Shown in pieces: positions 22,789-31,239 of a stretch of 37,214 bases of DNA. Each line of letters begins with the position of its first letter. Positions within the stretch are counted from its first letter, which is position 1. A program made the translations under genes and the position numbers. The stretch lies in NCBI GenBank assembly GCA_028718805.1, contig JAQUKY010000006.1, positions 65,927 to 103,140 of the forward strand. Direction: 5' to 3'. This DNA is from Candidatus Nanoarchaeia archaeon (GTDB lineage Archaea > Nanobdellota > Nanobdellia > Pacearchaeales > GW2011-AR1). Under the pieces are notes generated by a model. The model searched no databases. It saw nothing but the letters and a program-made list of their open reading frames with translations, and was not told where the DNA came from.

Positions 22789-25700
22789 AAAATAAAAAAG
22801 GATTAGTAATTGTCGTATACTTATTAGTCATGATTAATATAGCTTATGCAGCAACATTCTTAGATGTTTCACAAAGTGATTTTAATTCTGGGGTATATAA
22901 TTACACGTTTTATAATTCTTCAGGATTTATTCAGTTGAATAATAGCATTCCTGGAAATACAACAAGTATTGCTACAAATTTAACTGAAATGATTGGAAAT
23001 GAAATAGGATTAGTTTCATACTGGAAGTTTAATGAAAGTTTTTGGAATGGTGTTCCTGGAGAAGTGAAAGATTTTCTAGGAAAAAATAATGGGACTGCAA
23101 TGAATGGAGCAAATACAACTTCTGGGTTGTTTGGGAGGGCTGGGGGTTTTGATGGTATTAATGACAGAGTAAATATAGCTAATAAGGAAGAGTTAAATCC
23201 AGTTAATAGCTCTTTTACAATTACTGGCTGGGCGAAATCATATCCACGAGAAGGGGGGGCAGCAGCTCAATGGCAGTTATATGTTGGAAAAAGAACTACT
23301 ACAGCAACAAATGGATATTATGTTGGCTTGAATCAAGGAAATGGACTGAATTTTATGGTTGGTGACGGGACAAATAGATATGACACTGCAATAAGTGGCG
23401 GAAGCGGATATGTTCCTATTGCTTATGACACTTGGTTTTATTTTGCAGCAGTAATAAACAGGACAAGCAGCCAGATATTGCTTTATGTCAACGGCACTTT
23501 GTTGGCTTCAAGAACATTTACAACCCTTGGGAATATAAATAATTCTGCAAATCTATCTTTAGGATTAGATTATGGCCAAATAATAAACCAAGGGGGGTAT
23601 CCTGTAAATGGCAGTGTTGATGAGGTTGCATTTTGGAACAGGGCCTTGAATTCATCTGAAATTCTTAATTTATACAATAAGGGATTGAATAGCACAACAA
23701 TAACTGCAAATGGAACGAATATTACTTTTGGGACATATGAAAGCAGTGTTAAAGATGCAGGCTCAATAGCCCAATGGGAAAATATTTCTTGGAATGATAT
23801 GCTTAACGGCTTGCTTGGAGAGCTGCCTAATAATCAACAATCAGATTCTGGGATTAGCATGTCTAAAAATATTTTATTATATCATTTAAATGAACCCTCT
23901 GGAACAATTGTTGATTATTCTGGATTGGGAAATAATGGAACACAATCGGGAGGGGTAACTTATAATTCCTCTGGAAAATTCAATTCAGCCTTAAGTTTTG
24001 ATGGAGCAAATGACTACATAAACGTCCCGAATTCTAATTCTCTTAATTTAGGCAATACACTCACAATTTCTGCGTGGATTTATCCTTTAAGCTTAAGCAA
24101 CAGGCCAGTAATTTTTTCAACAAGAAAAACTAATATAGCTAATTCATTTCAGTTAGAGGTTGGAGTTGGAAATTCTCATTCAGCAGTTGCTGCTGTAACA
24201 GGGATAAACACATGGGTTGCTGAAACTGACAATAATGCAGTAACACTAAATGCGTGGAATCATATTGTTTATACAAGAAACGGCACAGGAAATACACATA
24301 AAATTTATATTAATGGGCAGCTGCAGAATTTACAGACAACTACTGCTTATGATTTTGTGGATAATACAGATGATAAACTGGTTGGGACTGGAACAACTCT
24401 TCAGGCTATACATTTTTTTAATGGAACAATTGATGAAGTTGCTGTTTTTAACAGAACTTTCTCTGCAGTAGAGGTATTAAATTTATATAACAGAAACGGC
24501 TCAAATTCTAATTTAAAATTTCAAGCTAGAATAAGTAATGATAATGTTACATGGACAGATTATAAAGGAGCAGATGGGACTTCAGCTGGTTATTATGATG
24601 TCCCCGGAAATTTAAATTTATCAAATTCTAGATATTTGCAATATAAAGCTTATTTCCTAGGTTCAAGTGCTAAGCTCTACAATGTATCTGTAATATATAA
24701 TTCTTCATCCAGTTTAGATATTTTAGTTTCTTTAGATTCTCCTACAGATAATTATTTGACTAATGAATATAACGGCATAAATATAACATGTTCTGCATCT
24801 TCTACTTCACAGCTTTTGAATGTAACTGCATACTATGACAAGTTTGGATGGCAAGAAGTAGAACCAGCAAGGATAATTTCAGGAACAAGCAACACAACAA
24901 CTTTCACCTTAAATGAAATATCTTCTATAATAAAATGGAATTGTTATTTTTGTAATGTAAATGGTACTTGCTCGTTTGCAAATGTTAACAGAACAATAAT
25001 TGGGGATATTTTTGCACCAACTATAAATTTAATATCTCCTTCTAATAATTATACAGAGAACTCAAGTTCAATAGTTAGTTTTGCCTTTAATGCAGCTGAT
25101 AACAGGGCAACAAGTTTGAATTGCAAGTTGCTAGTTGATGATTTAGAAGTAGGAAGTAATTCTAGTGTTTTGTCAGGAGTAAATACAAGTATTGTTTCTG
25201 CTTTATCTGATGGAAATCATACATGGAAGATAAACTGTTCTGATGGAATAAACTCTGCATTAAGTGAAGAAAGAGAAATTAATGTTAGTTATTCTGCTCC
25301 TTATACTCCTTTTTGGGCAAAAACAAACACACATACACACACAAATAATTCTGATGGAGACAGCTCTCCTACAGCAGTTGTAAATCTTTATAAAAATAAA
25401 GGATACAATATACTTGCAATTACAGACCATGGGTATGTTACTAATTGCACTCCTTTTACTAATTTAAGCGAGCCTTTCCTTTGTGTTAATTCAGAAGAAT
25501 GGACTTCAACAAAACATGTTGTAAGAATCAATGTTAGTGCCCCATATAATAATAATATGATTAATATGCAAAATGCAGTTAATGCTGCTAATGCAGAAGG
25601 AGGCTTTGCAATTGCAGCTCATCCTAATTGGAGTTCAACTATATGGAGTATTAATGATTTAACTTCCCTGCAGGATTATACTGCTATGGAAATTTATAAT

Positions 25701-28049
25701 AAAGTTATTGAAAGATTAACTCCTGACCCATATGCTGTTCAAAAATGGGATTCTGTTTTATTAACTGGAAAAAAAGTTTTTGGAGTTGCTGCAGATGATA
25801 TGCATCAGGTAAATGTTGATTTAGGATATGGATGGACCAAAGTTTATATGCCTGAATTTACAAAAGCTGCATATATTAATTCAATGAGAATCGGATATTT
25901 TTATTCTTCACAAGGACCAAATATGGATTCTTATGCATTTGAATTAAATTGTGATGGATTACAAACATATCATATGGGAGAGATTGCAAACTGCTCTGCT
26001 ATTTTTGTAAATGCAACAATTTCTGCAACAAATTATTCTTTTGTTATGAGGAATATAACTTTGATTAAAGATGGAAATGTTCTTAATATTACAACTTGCT
26101 CTTCTCAGAACTGTTCATTTTTTTATTCAGAAAATGTTTCAAGTTCAGGGTATTATAGGTTACAAGCAGTCGATTCAAATAATAAACAGATTTGGAGCAA
26201 TCCTATTTGGGTTAATAAAATTGCTCTGCCTGTAACTATTGCTGTAAATTCTCCTGCTAATAATTCGGTTGTGTTAGACTATACTCCCATCATAAACATT
26301 AGTTTAAATCAACAGACAAGCTTATGGTATAATCTTAATAACAGAGATAATGTTACCTTATGTTCGGGCTGCAATTCTTATTTTGGATATGCTTGGCTTA
26401 TTGAAGGAAATAATATACTTAATTTTTATGCAAATAATTCTGATAATATTGTTAAGGAAAACAGAGTTTATATAACTCTCAATTTCAATAAAACAATTTC
26501 TGAGAATTTTTCAGATGATTCTTCAATAGTTTCAATTAATAATGTCTTCTGGGATAATGGAAAGATTAGCATGAATTCAAGTAATATGTTTGGAAACTTT
26601 ATATTAAAGCCAATCATACCTCTTAATAATATAACTGAATTTAATATTCAATGGACAGAAAATAATACTCAAGATGCAAAAGGTGATGGGCAGAGAACTC
26701 CTATAGTTTTAAAATATAATATTAATAATTCTGGCTGGATTTCTGAAGACAATTATGGGAATTATATCACCAATGGAACAACGGTGGCAGGTTTAAATGG
26801 AAAGAATTTTTCTTTGATGTTTGATTTTGAGAAAAATCCTCTTGTTCCAATAGACTTGCTGGATTTTAAAATTACCTGGAAAGAATTTACAATCCCTTTA
26901 ATTTTTAATGTAAGTTCGGGAACTCCTACGACTGATTCTGCCACAATAACCTGGGATACTGATCTTGCTTCAAATTCAACTGTATTTTACGGGATTTCAA
27001 CTTCTTTAGGATCTTTTTATAGTAAAGTTGAGAGTATAACTTCTCACTCAATTATTTTAACTGGGTTAAGCTCTGGGACTAATTATTTTTATAAGGTTCA
27101 GAGTTGTACAGATAGCAGTTGTTCTCAGGATCCTCAAACAGGGCTTTATTCGTTTATAACACAGTCGGTTTCAAATCCCCCTACTGACGGTGGCGGAGGT
27201 GGTGGGGGCGGGGGTGGCGGAGGTTCTGTTGACCTAAGCCAGATTGCAAAATTAAGTGTTTCACAAATAGGAAGTATAATTGCTAAAGGAGGAGATAAGA
27301 AAACTTTATCTTTAAATGTTAAAAACATTGGGAAAATGTTTTTGAATAATTGTAAACTAATTGCCAGGGGGGATATCAGCTCTTGGATTTATTCAACTCA
27401 AAAACAGGGGATTGCTCCTGGAGAAAATCTTGATTTTAATTTTGATTTAAATGTTCCTGAAGAAAGTCAGATAGGAGATCATACTGGTGAATTAGAAGTT
27501 AAATGTGATGAAGGAAATAATGTTCAGGACATTAAGGTAAGTATTCCCGGGTTATCTATAATAAGTATTAAAGAGATAAAACAGGAGAAAAATATTTTGA
27601 AGATTAATTATAGTTTTGATGGTTCCGGTATTATCGGGAAAAATGCAGTTGTTGAAATCTGGATTGTTGATGAGGATGGAATTGAGGTTAGGAGAGTGCA
27701 AGATAGTTTTTCACTAAATAAAGGAGGATTAAATGAAAGAAGCTTAGAAATTGATGTTAAAGGGTTAGCAGGAATTTATGACATTTATTTTGCACTTTCA
27801 GATGATTTGGATAATTTTGTCAGGCAATCTATCGCAATAGGGCAATCTGGAACAACTGGTTTTGTTATCTTTGATACAGACGGGGGGAAATTTGTAATTT
27901 ATATTATCTTTTTGATTATAATTTTTGTTGCTATTTTCTTTATCTGGAAAAAGCACGGGAAAGAAAAGCGTTCTGAACATTTATGGATGTTACGGAAAAA
28001 GGCAGAAACTAAAAATCCTTATAAGCCTCCCAAAATAAACGATAATTAA
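22785..28049 (+). CDS. Giant surface protein: LamG x2, PHP phosphoesterase-like, FnIII, C-terminal anchor (1754 aa)
   Basis: A Sec signal peptide (1-22, AYA before A23) leads into two LamG/concanavalin-like domains (about 75-300 and 362-572), each with the FDG-N-D and IDEVA-FNR signatures. Ig-like repeats follow. Residues 841-1040 form a PHP-type metal-dependent phosphoesterase domain: H850-T-H852 with SDG at 856-858, TDH (880-882), E904/E905, AHP (945-947) and DDMH (1004-1007). An FnIII domain (about 1368-1460), a 12-glycine linker (1469-1480), a further beta domain, and one transmembrane helix (about 1703-1722) with a basic cytoplasmic tail complete it. N-glycosylation sequons are very common. 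The protein likely binds carbohydrate outside the cell and may hydrolyse a phosphoester there. Confidence 0.85.
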   Translation: MKNKKGLVIVVYLLVMINIAYAATFLDVSQSDFNSGVYNYTFYNSSGFIQLNNSIPGNTTSIATNLTEMIGNEIGLVSYWKFNESFWNGVPGEVKDFLGKNNGTAMNGANTTSGLFGRAGGFDGINDRVNIANKEELNPVNSSFTITGWAKSYPREGGAAAQWQLYVGKRTTTATNGYYVGLNQGNGLNFMVGDGTNRYDTAISGGSGYVPIAYDTWFYFAAVINRTSSQILLYVNGTLLASRTFTTLGNINNSANLSLGLDYGQIINQGGYPVNGSVDEVAFWNRALNSSEILNLYNKGLNSTTITANGTNITFGTYESSVKDAGSIAQWENISWNDMLNGLLGELPNNQQSDSGISMSKNILLYHLNEPSGTIVDYSGLGNNGTQSGGVTYNSSGKFNSALSFDGANDYINVPNSNSLNLGNTLTISAWIYPLSLSNRPVIFSTRKTNIANSFQLEVGVGNSHSAVAAVTGINTWVAETDNNAVTLNAWNHIVYTRNGTGNTHKIYINGQLQNLQTTTAYDFVDNTDDKLVGTGTTLQAIHFFNGTIDEVAVFNRTFSAVEVLNLYNRNGSNSNLKFQARISNDNVTWTDYKGADGTSAGYYDVPGNLNLSNSRYLQYKAYFLGSSAKLYNVSVIYNSSSSLDILVSLDSPTDNYLTNEYNGINITCSASSTSQLLNVTAYYDKFGWQEVEPARIISGTSNTTTFTLNEISSIIKWNCYFCNVNGTCSFANVNRTIIGDIFAPTINLISPSNNYTENSSSIVSFAFNAADNRATSLNCKLLVDDLEVGSNSSVLSGVNTSIVSALSDGNHTWKINCSDGINSALSEEREINVSYSAPYTPFWAKTNTHTHTNNSDGDSSPTAVVNLYKNKGYNILAITDHGYVTNCTPFTNLSEPFLCVNSEEWTSTKHVVRINVSAPYNNNMINMQNAVNAANAEGGFAIAAHPNWSSTIWSINDLTSLQDYTAMEIYNKVIERLTPDPYAVQKWDSVLLTGKKVFGVAADDMHQVNVDLGYGWTKVYMPEFTKAAYINSMRIGYFYSSQGPNMDSYAFELNCDGLQTYHMGEIANCSAIFVNATISATNYSFVMRNITLIKDGNVLNITTCSSQNCSFFYSENVSSSGYYRLQAVDSNNKQIWSNPIWVNKIALPVTIAVNSPANNSVVLDYTPIINISLNQQTSLWYNLNNRDNVTLCSGCNSYFGYAWLIEGNNILNFYANNSDNIVKENRVYITLNFNKTISENFSDDSSIVSINNVFWDNGKISMNSSNMFGNFILKPIIPLNNITEFNIQWTENNTQDAKGDGQRTPIVLKYNINNSGWISEDNYGNYITNGTTVAGLNGKNFSLMFDFEKNPLVPIDLLDFKITWKEFTIPLIFNVSSGTPTTDSATITWDTDLASNSTVFYGISTSLGSFYSKVESITSHSIILTGLSSGTNYFYKVQSCTDSSCSQDPQTGLYSFITQSVSNPPTDGGGGGGGGGGGGSVDLSQIAKLSVSQIGSIIAKGGDKKTLSLNVKNIGKMFLNNCKLIARGDISSWIYSTQKQGIAPGENLDFNFDLNVPEESQIGDHTGELEVKCDEGNNVQDIKVSIPGLSIISIKEIKQEKNILKINYSFDGSGIIGKNAVVEIWIVDEDGIEVRRVQDSFSLNKGGLNERSLEIDVKGLAGIYDIYFALSDDLDNFVRQSIAIGQSGTTGFVIFDTDGGKFVIYIIFLIIIFVAIFFIWKKHGKEKRSEHLWMLRKKAETKNPYKPPKINDN

Positions 28050-28117
28050 TTTTTTGATTGAATTTTTGTAATTCATAAATTTTATGATGTGTATGTTATC
28101 TATTTAAATAAAAAGAA

Positions 28118-28275
28118 ATCCACATCATTTATGATGTGGTGCTGATAATCGCTAATGCTGTGATTTAAACGCTTGTGGAAGCAGGTTCAATAAATTGAAG
28201 TCCACAGAGCAAAGCGGATAAGAGTAAAGATATAAGGAAGCCCACGCATTTATGCGTGGGGGGATGTCACTATAG
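28118..28275 (+). mobile_element. Decayed IS200/IS605-family element (tnpB 3' end and both terminal hairpins)
   Basis: A left hairpin, CCACATCA-TTTA-TGATGTGG (28120-28139), and a right hairpin, CCCACGCA-TTTA-TGCGTGGG (28241-28260), flank about 100 nt. The right hairpin is followed by GGGGATGTCAC, a form I associate with archaeal IS605 right ends. In the frame starting near 28162 the translation is DLNACGSRFNKLKSTEQSG, stop, E, stop, RYKEAHAFMRG. That resembles the C-terminal tail of TnpB (NACG ... SGSxKQEAHAF) with two stop codons. The rest of tnpB and any tnpA are missing. It may be an internal-deletion (MITE-like) derivative that could still be mobilised in trans, or simply a remnant carrying an omega-RNA region. 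Confidence 0.7.
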
Positions 28276-28311
28276 GTAGTTTTATAAATAAAATAATCGA
28301 TTTTAGACTAT

Positions 28312-28414
28312 GCTCCCATAGCTCAGCCTGGATAGAGCACCTGCCTTCTATTATTAGAAGGGCAACCAAATAGGAGAAAGCAGGGGGTCCACGGTTCAAA
28401 TCCGTGTGGGAGCG
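28312..28414 (+). tRNA. tRNA-Arg (anticodon UCU) with 28-nt intron
   Basis: Acceptor GCTCCCA pairs with TGGGAGC, the D arm has GCTCAGCCTGGATAGAGC, the T arm has CGGTTCAAATCCG and the discriminator is G73. The intron (28351-28378) interrupts the anticodon loop between positions 37 and 38; the spliced loop is CTTCTAA, giving UCU. A bulge-helix-bulge can be drawn: exon CTTCT pairs with intron AGGAG (28372-28376), with three-nt bulges ATT and AAA at the two cut sites. The mature length is 75 nt. Confidence 0.95.
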
Positions 28415-28437
28415 TGATTATATAAGAGATCAATAAT

Positions 28438-29139
28438 ATGGAAAAAGAGGAAAAAAGGAAGCTTGTATGGGTTGGAATTTTTGCAATAGCTATGGCTTTT
28501 GTAGAAACCATGGTTGTTTATTATTTAAGGAGGTTATATTATCCAAACAATATTCTGTTCCCTCTCAATGTCTCAATGCCAACGCAGATACTTCTTCTTG
28601 AATGGGCTAGGGAATTGTCAACAATTATTATGTTATTAGCTATAGCTGCATTAACAGGCAGGAAGTTAAAGGATAAATTTGCATATTTTGTATATGCATT
28701 TGCTATTTGGGACATATTTTATTATGTCTGGCTTAAGGTAACCTTAGACTGGCCATCTTCTGTAATGACTTGGGATGTTTTATTTTTGATTCCAGTTACA
28801 TGGGTTTCTCCAGTAATATGCCCGATTATTGTATCAATGTCAATGATTTTAGGAGCCTTTGTAATTCTTAATTATCCTAAAAATGAATTTACAAGAAAAC
28901 AAAAAAGCATGCTTATAATAGGAGCAATTTTAGTTTACACTTCTTTTGTATGGAATTATTCTACTTTGTTTCTAAAAAAGGGATTTACACTTAAATTTTC
29001 AGAGATACTTATTGAACAGCAAATAATCTCAATTGCTTCAACTTATGTTCCTGATTATTTTAACTGGCCATTGTTTATTATTGGAATGATTTTAGCATTA
29101 TATGTAATATATTCGTTCTGGAAAAAGGGGAAAAAATAA
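28438..29139 (+). CDS. Polytopic membrane protein of unknown function, 233 aa
   Basis: About six transmembrane helices are visible: 10-30 (VGIFAIAMAFVETMVVYYL), 58-72, 80-100 (FAYFVYAFAIWDIFYYVWL), 112-140, 156-172 and 207-227. Short charged loops separate them (RRLYYPNN, KLKDKF). I do not recognise a named family, though the AFVETMVVYYLRRLYYP start seems distinctive. It follows tRNA-Arg closely (24 nt after) and could be read from the same promoter. Confidence 0.7.
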   Translation: MEKEEKRKLVWVGIFAIAMAFVETMVVYYLRRLYYPNNILFPLNVSMPTQILLLEWARELSTIIMLLAIAALTGRKLKDKFAYFVYAFAIWDIFYYVWLKVTLDWPSSVMTWDVLFLIPVTWVSPVICPIIVSMSMILGAFVILNYPKNEFTRKQKSMLIIGAILVYTSFVWNYSTLFLKKGFTLKFSEILIEQQIISIASTYVPDYFNWPLFIIGMILALYVIYSFWKKGKK

Positions 29140-29192
29140 TAATTTTTTTGGTTTAAGAAGTTTTAAAAACACATAATTATTCGTAACATTGT

Positions 29193-29264
29193 GCACGGGT
29201 GGCACAGTGGTACTGCGTTCGCCTGCAGAGCGAATTTTCGAGGGTTCGATTCCCTCCCCGTGCT
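29193..29264 (+). tRNA. tRNA-Cys (anticodon GCA)
   Basis: Acceptor GCACGGG pairs with CCCGTGC. The anticodon stem TTCGC/GCGAA encloses CTGCAGA, giving GCA. The T arm has GGTTCGATTCC and the discriminator is U73, the cysteine identity base. No intron, no encoded CCA. A run of seven T follows immediately. Confidence 0.96.
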
Positions 29265-29271
29265 TTTTTTG
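29264..29271 (+). terminator. Oligo-T terminator after tRNA-Cys
   Basis: A run of T directly after the tRNA 3' end is the usual archaeal intrinsic termination signal. It abuts the discriminator, so little trimming would be needed. Confidence 0.5.
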
Positions 29272-29314
29272 TTAAATTTTTTGCAAATCGAAGGATTTTT
29301 AAACTGATATTATC

Positions 29315-29356
29315 TGATGTTTTTACCCTCAGGGGAAAGAGTTCTGATAAGTTAAA
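29315..29356 (+). promoter_or_regulatory. Conserved 5' leader, copy 2
   Basis: About 42 nt from TGATGTTTTTACCCTC through AGAGTTCTGATAAGTTAAAA to the ATG at 29357. It aligns with 19441-19481 over its whole length, with only scattered substitutions and small gaps. The two downstream proteins are unrelated. A TTTTTAAA box lies about 25 nt before the block in both cases. This could be a structured or regulatory 5' UTR, or a recently copied promoter-leader. Confidence 0.6.
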
Positions 29357-29611
29357 ATGAAGATAAGAATGACTTACCAAGAAGGGAAAGTAGAGATAAT
29401 AGATTTAGAAGCAAGGGATCCAAATACACCATTGCAGTTAGATTCGCTTTCTTTAACATTTAGAGCTTATGTAGAAGGGGTAGCTAAGGTTTATGGAGAA
29501 AATATGAAAATGTTAGAGGATAAACATAAGGATAATATCCCTGAAGGAAACCTCGAAATGGAATTAAAATTAGCGCGTAAAGAAATTCCTAAACAAAATG
29601 GCAACTATTGA
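29357..29611 (+). CDS. Hypothetical protein, 84 aa, upstream of gapN
   Basis: Not recognised. It is acidic and soluble, with a beta-like start (KIRMTYQEGKVEIIDLEA) and a helical second half. Its last 14 nt overlap the start of gapN, so it is translationally coupled to glycolytic genes. It carries the conserved leader described at 29315. A regulatory or accessory role for GapN is possible from position alone. Confidence 0.6.
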   Translation: MKIRMTYQEGKVEIIDLEARDPNTPLQLDSLSLTFRAYVEGVAKVYGENMKMLEDKHKDNIPEGNLEMELKLARKEIPKQNGNY

Positions 29612-31220
29612 TAATTCATTTTTTCCAACAGAGAACGAAATACCTAATGAATATAAACTTAAAAATGAAATTCACCAGAAAAGCTATTTAGTTGGGGGGG
29701 AAATTAAAAATCATGACGGGCCTATGCAAGAGGTTTTATCTCCTGTTTGCATAAGAGATAATAAAGGTGAAGTAAAACAAAAAGTAATTGGAAGTTATCC
29801 TTTAATGAGCAAGGAACAATCTTTAGAATTTTTGAATGCTTCTGATAAAGCTTATGATAATGGGAGAGGTTATTGGCCTACATCATCTGTTGAAAAACGT
29901 ATAGGGCATATGGAGAAATTTCTAAAAAATATGATTCCAGCGAGAGAGAATGTTATTAATTCATTAATGTGGGAGATTGGAAAATCTTACCCTGATTCTG
30001 CAAGAGAGTTTGACAGAACAGTTGATTATATAAAAGATACAATTTCAGCTCTTAAGGATTTGGATAGAATATCTTCCAGGCCGGTAATTGAACAGGGAAT
30101 TTTTGGTCAGATTAGAAGAGCTCCCTTAGGAGTAACTCTTTGTATGGGGCCCTATAATTATCCTTTAAATGAAACTTTTACAACCTTGATTCCTGCATTA
30201 ATCATGGGAAATACTGTTGTTGTGAAACCTGCTAAATATGGGGTGTTACTGCATGAACCTCTTCTAAAAGCATATCAGGAAAGTTTTCCACCAGGAGTTA
30301 TTAATATGATTTATGGAGAAGGAAGACAGATAATAGGGCCAATTATGGAATCAGGCAAAGTTGATGCTCTTGCGTTTATAGGCAGTAGCAAGGTTGCGAA
30401 TATGCTGGAAAAACAACATCCTAAACCTAACAGATTGAGATGTGTTGAAGGTTTAGATGCAAAAAATCCTGCTATAATTCTCAATGATGCAAATTTAGAA
30501 ACAACTGTTCAGGAGTGCATAACAGGAAGCTTGTCTTATAATGGGCAGAGATGCACTGCACTTAAGTTATTGTTTGTGCAAAGGGAAATCGCAGATGACT
30601 TTATCAGTAAATTTTCTGAAGCTGTTGATAATTTAAAATGCGGGATGCCATGGACATCAAATGTTGCAATAACTCCTTTGCCAGAGGCAGGAAAAACAAA
30701 ATACTTGGATGATCTTGTAAAAGATGCACAGATTAATGGAGCAAAAATAGTAAACCCGAAAGGAGGAAAAATAAATTACACATTTTTCTCTCCTACAGTA
30801 TTGTATCCTGTTAATGATAAAATGAGAATATTTAGAGAGGAACAATTTGGTCCTGTTGTCCCAATAATTGCTTTTGATGATGTAAGTGAACCTTTGAAAT
30901 ATGTTGAAGCTTCAAATTACGGACAACAGGTAAGTATTTTTGGGGAAGATCCTAAGGTGATTAGTAAATTAATAGATCCTTTGGTAAATCAGGTTTGCAG
31001 GGTTAATCTTAATTGCCAATGCCAGAGAGGTCCTGATACATTCCCATTTGCCGGAAGAAAAGATTCTGCTAAGGGTACATTATCTGTTTCAGATGCGTTG
31101 AGAGTATTCTCAATAAGAACTCTTGTTGCTGCGAAATATAACGAACAAAATAAGGAGCTACTAGAAAAAATCTTGGACGGAGACAATTCTGAATTTTTAT
31201 CTACTCACTTCATACTTTAA
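29598..31220 (+). CDS. gapN: Non-phosphorylating glyceraldehyde-3-phosphate dehydrogenase (GapN)
   Basis: Aldehyde dehydrogenase superfamily, closest in style to NADP-dependent GAPN, which oxidises G3P directly to 3-phosphoglycerate without making ATP. Features are GPYNYPLNETFTTLIPALIM, then VVVKPAKYG (cofactor lysine), FIGSSKVAN, catalytic E284 in CVEGLDAKNPAI and nucleophile C319 in YNGQRCTALKLLF. Length 540 aa is slightly above the usual 480-500 owing to an N-terminal extension. It overlaps the preceding small gene by 14 nt and is followed after 19 nt by pyruvate kinase. With pyk next door the unit looks like a lower-glycolysis operon. Another ALDH substrate is possible but less likely. 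Confidence 0.87.
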   Translation: MATIDNSFFPTENEIPNEYKLKNEIHQKSYLVGGEIKNHDGPMQEVLSPVCIRDNKGEVKQKVIGSYPLMSKEQSLEFLNASDKAYDNGRGYWPTSSVEKRIGHMEKFLKNMIPARENVINSLMWEIGKSYPDSAREFDRTVDYIKDTISALKDLDRISSRPVIEQGIFGQIRRAPLGVTLCMGPYNYPLNETFTTLIPALIMGNTVVVKPAKYGVLLHEPLLKAYQESFPPGVINMIYGEGRQIIGPIMESGKVDALAFIGSSKVANMLEKQHPKPNRLRCVEGLDAKNPAIILNDANLETTVQECITGSLSYNGQRCTALKLLFVQREIADDFISKFSEAVDNLKCGMPWTSNVAITPLPEAGKTKYLDDLVKDAQINGAKIVNPKGGKINYTFFSPTVLYPVNDKMRIFREEQFGPVVPIIAFDDVSEPLKYVEASNYGQQVSIFGEDPKVISKLIDPLVNQVCRVNLNCQCQRGPDTFPFAGRKDSAKGTLSVSDALRVFSIRTLVAAKYNEQNKELLEKILDGDNSEFLSTHFIL

Positions 31221-31239
31221 ATTTAATAAGCAAAACAAA

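Noticed and set aside
24250..24471. 73-codon frame inside the 1754-aa gene
   Set aside because: Out-of-frame shadow of a LamG-like domain with no start signal of its own.
27146..27328. Proline-run frame on the minus strand
   Set aside because: It is the reverse of the glycine linker in the 1754-aa protein.
28323..28511. Minus-strand frame across tRNA-Arg
   Set aside because: It is antisense to the tRNA and to the start of the membrane protein, and typical of tRNA shadows.
29177..29380. Minus-strand frame across tRNA-Cys
   Set aside because: Antisense to a certain tRNA, including its T arm; no independent evidence.
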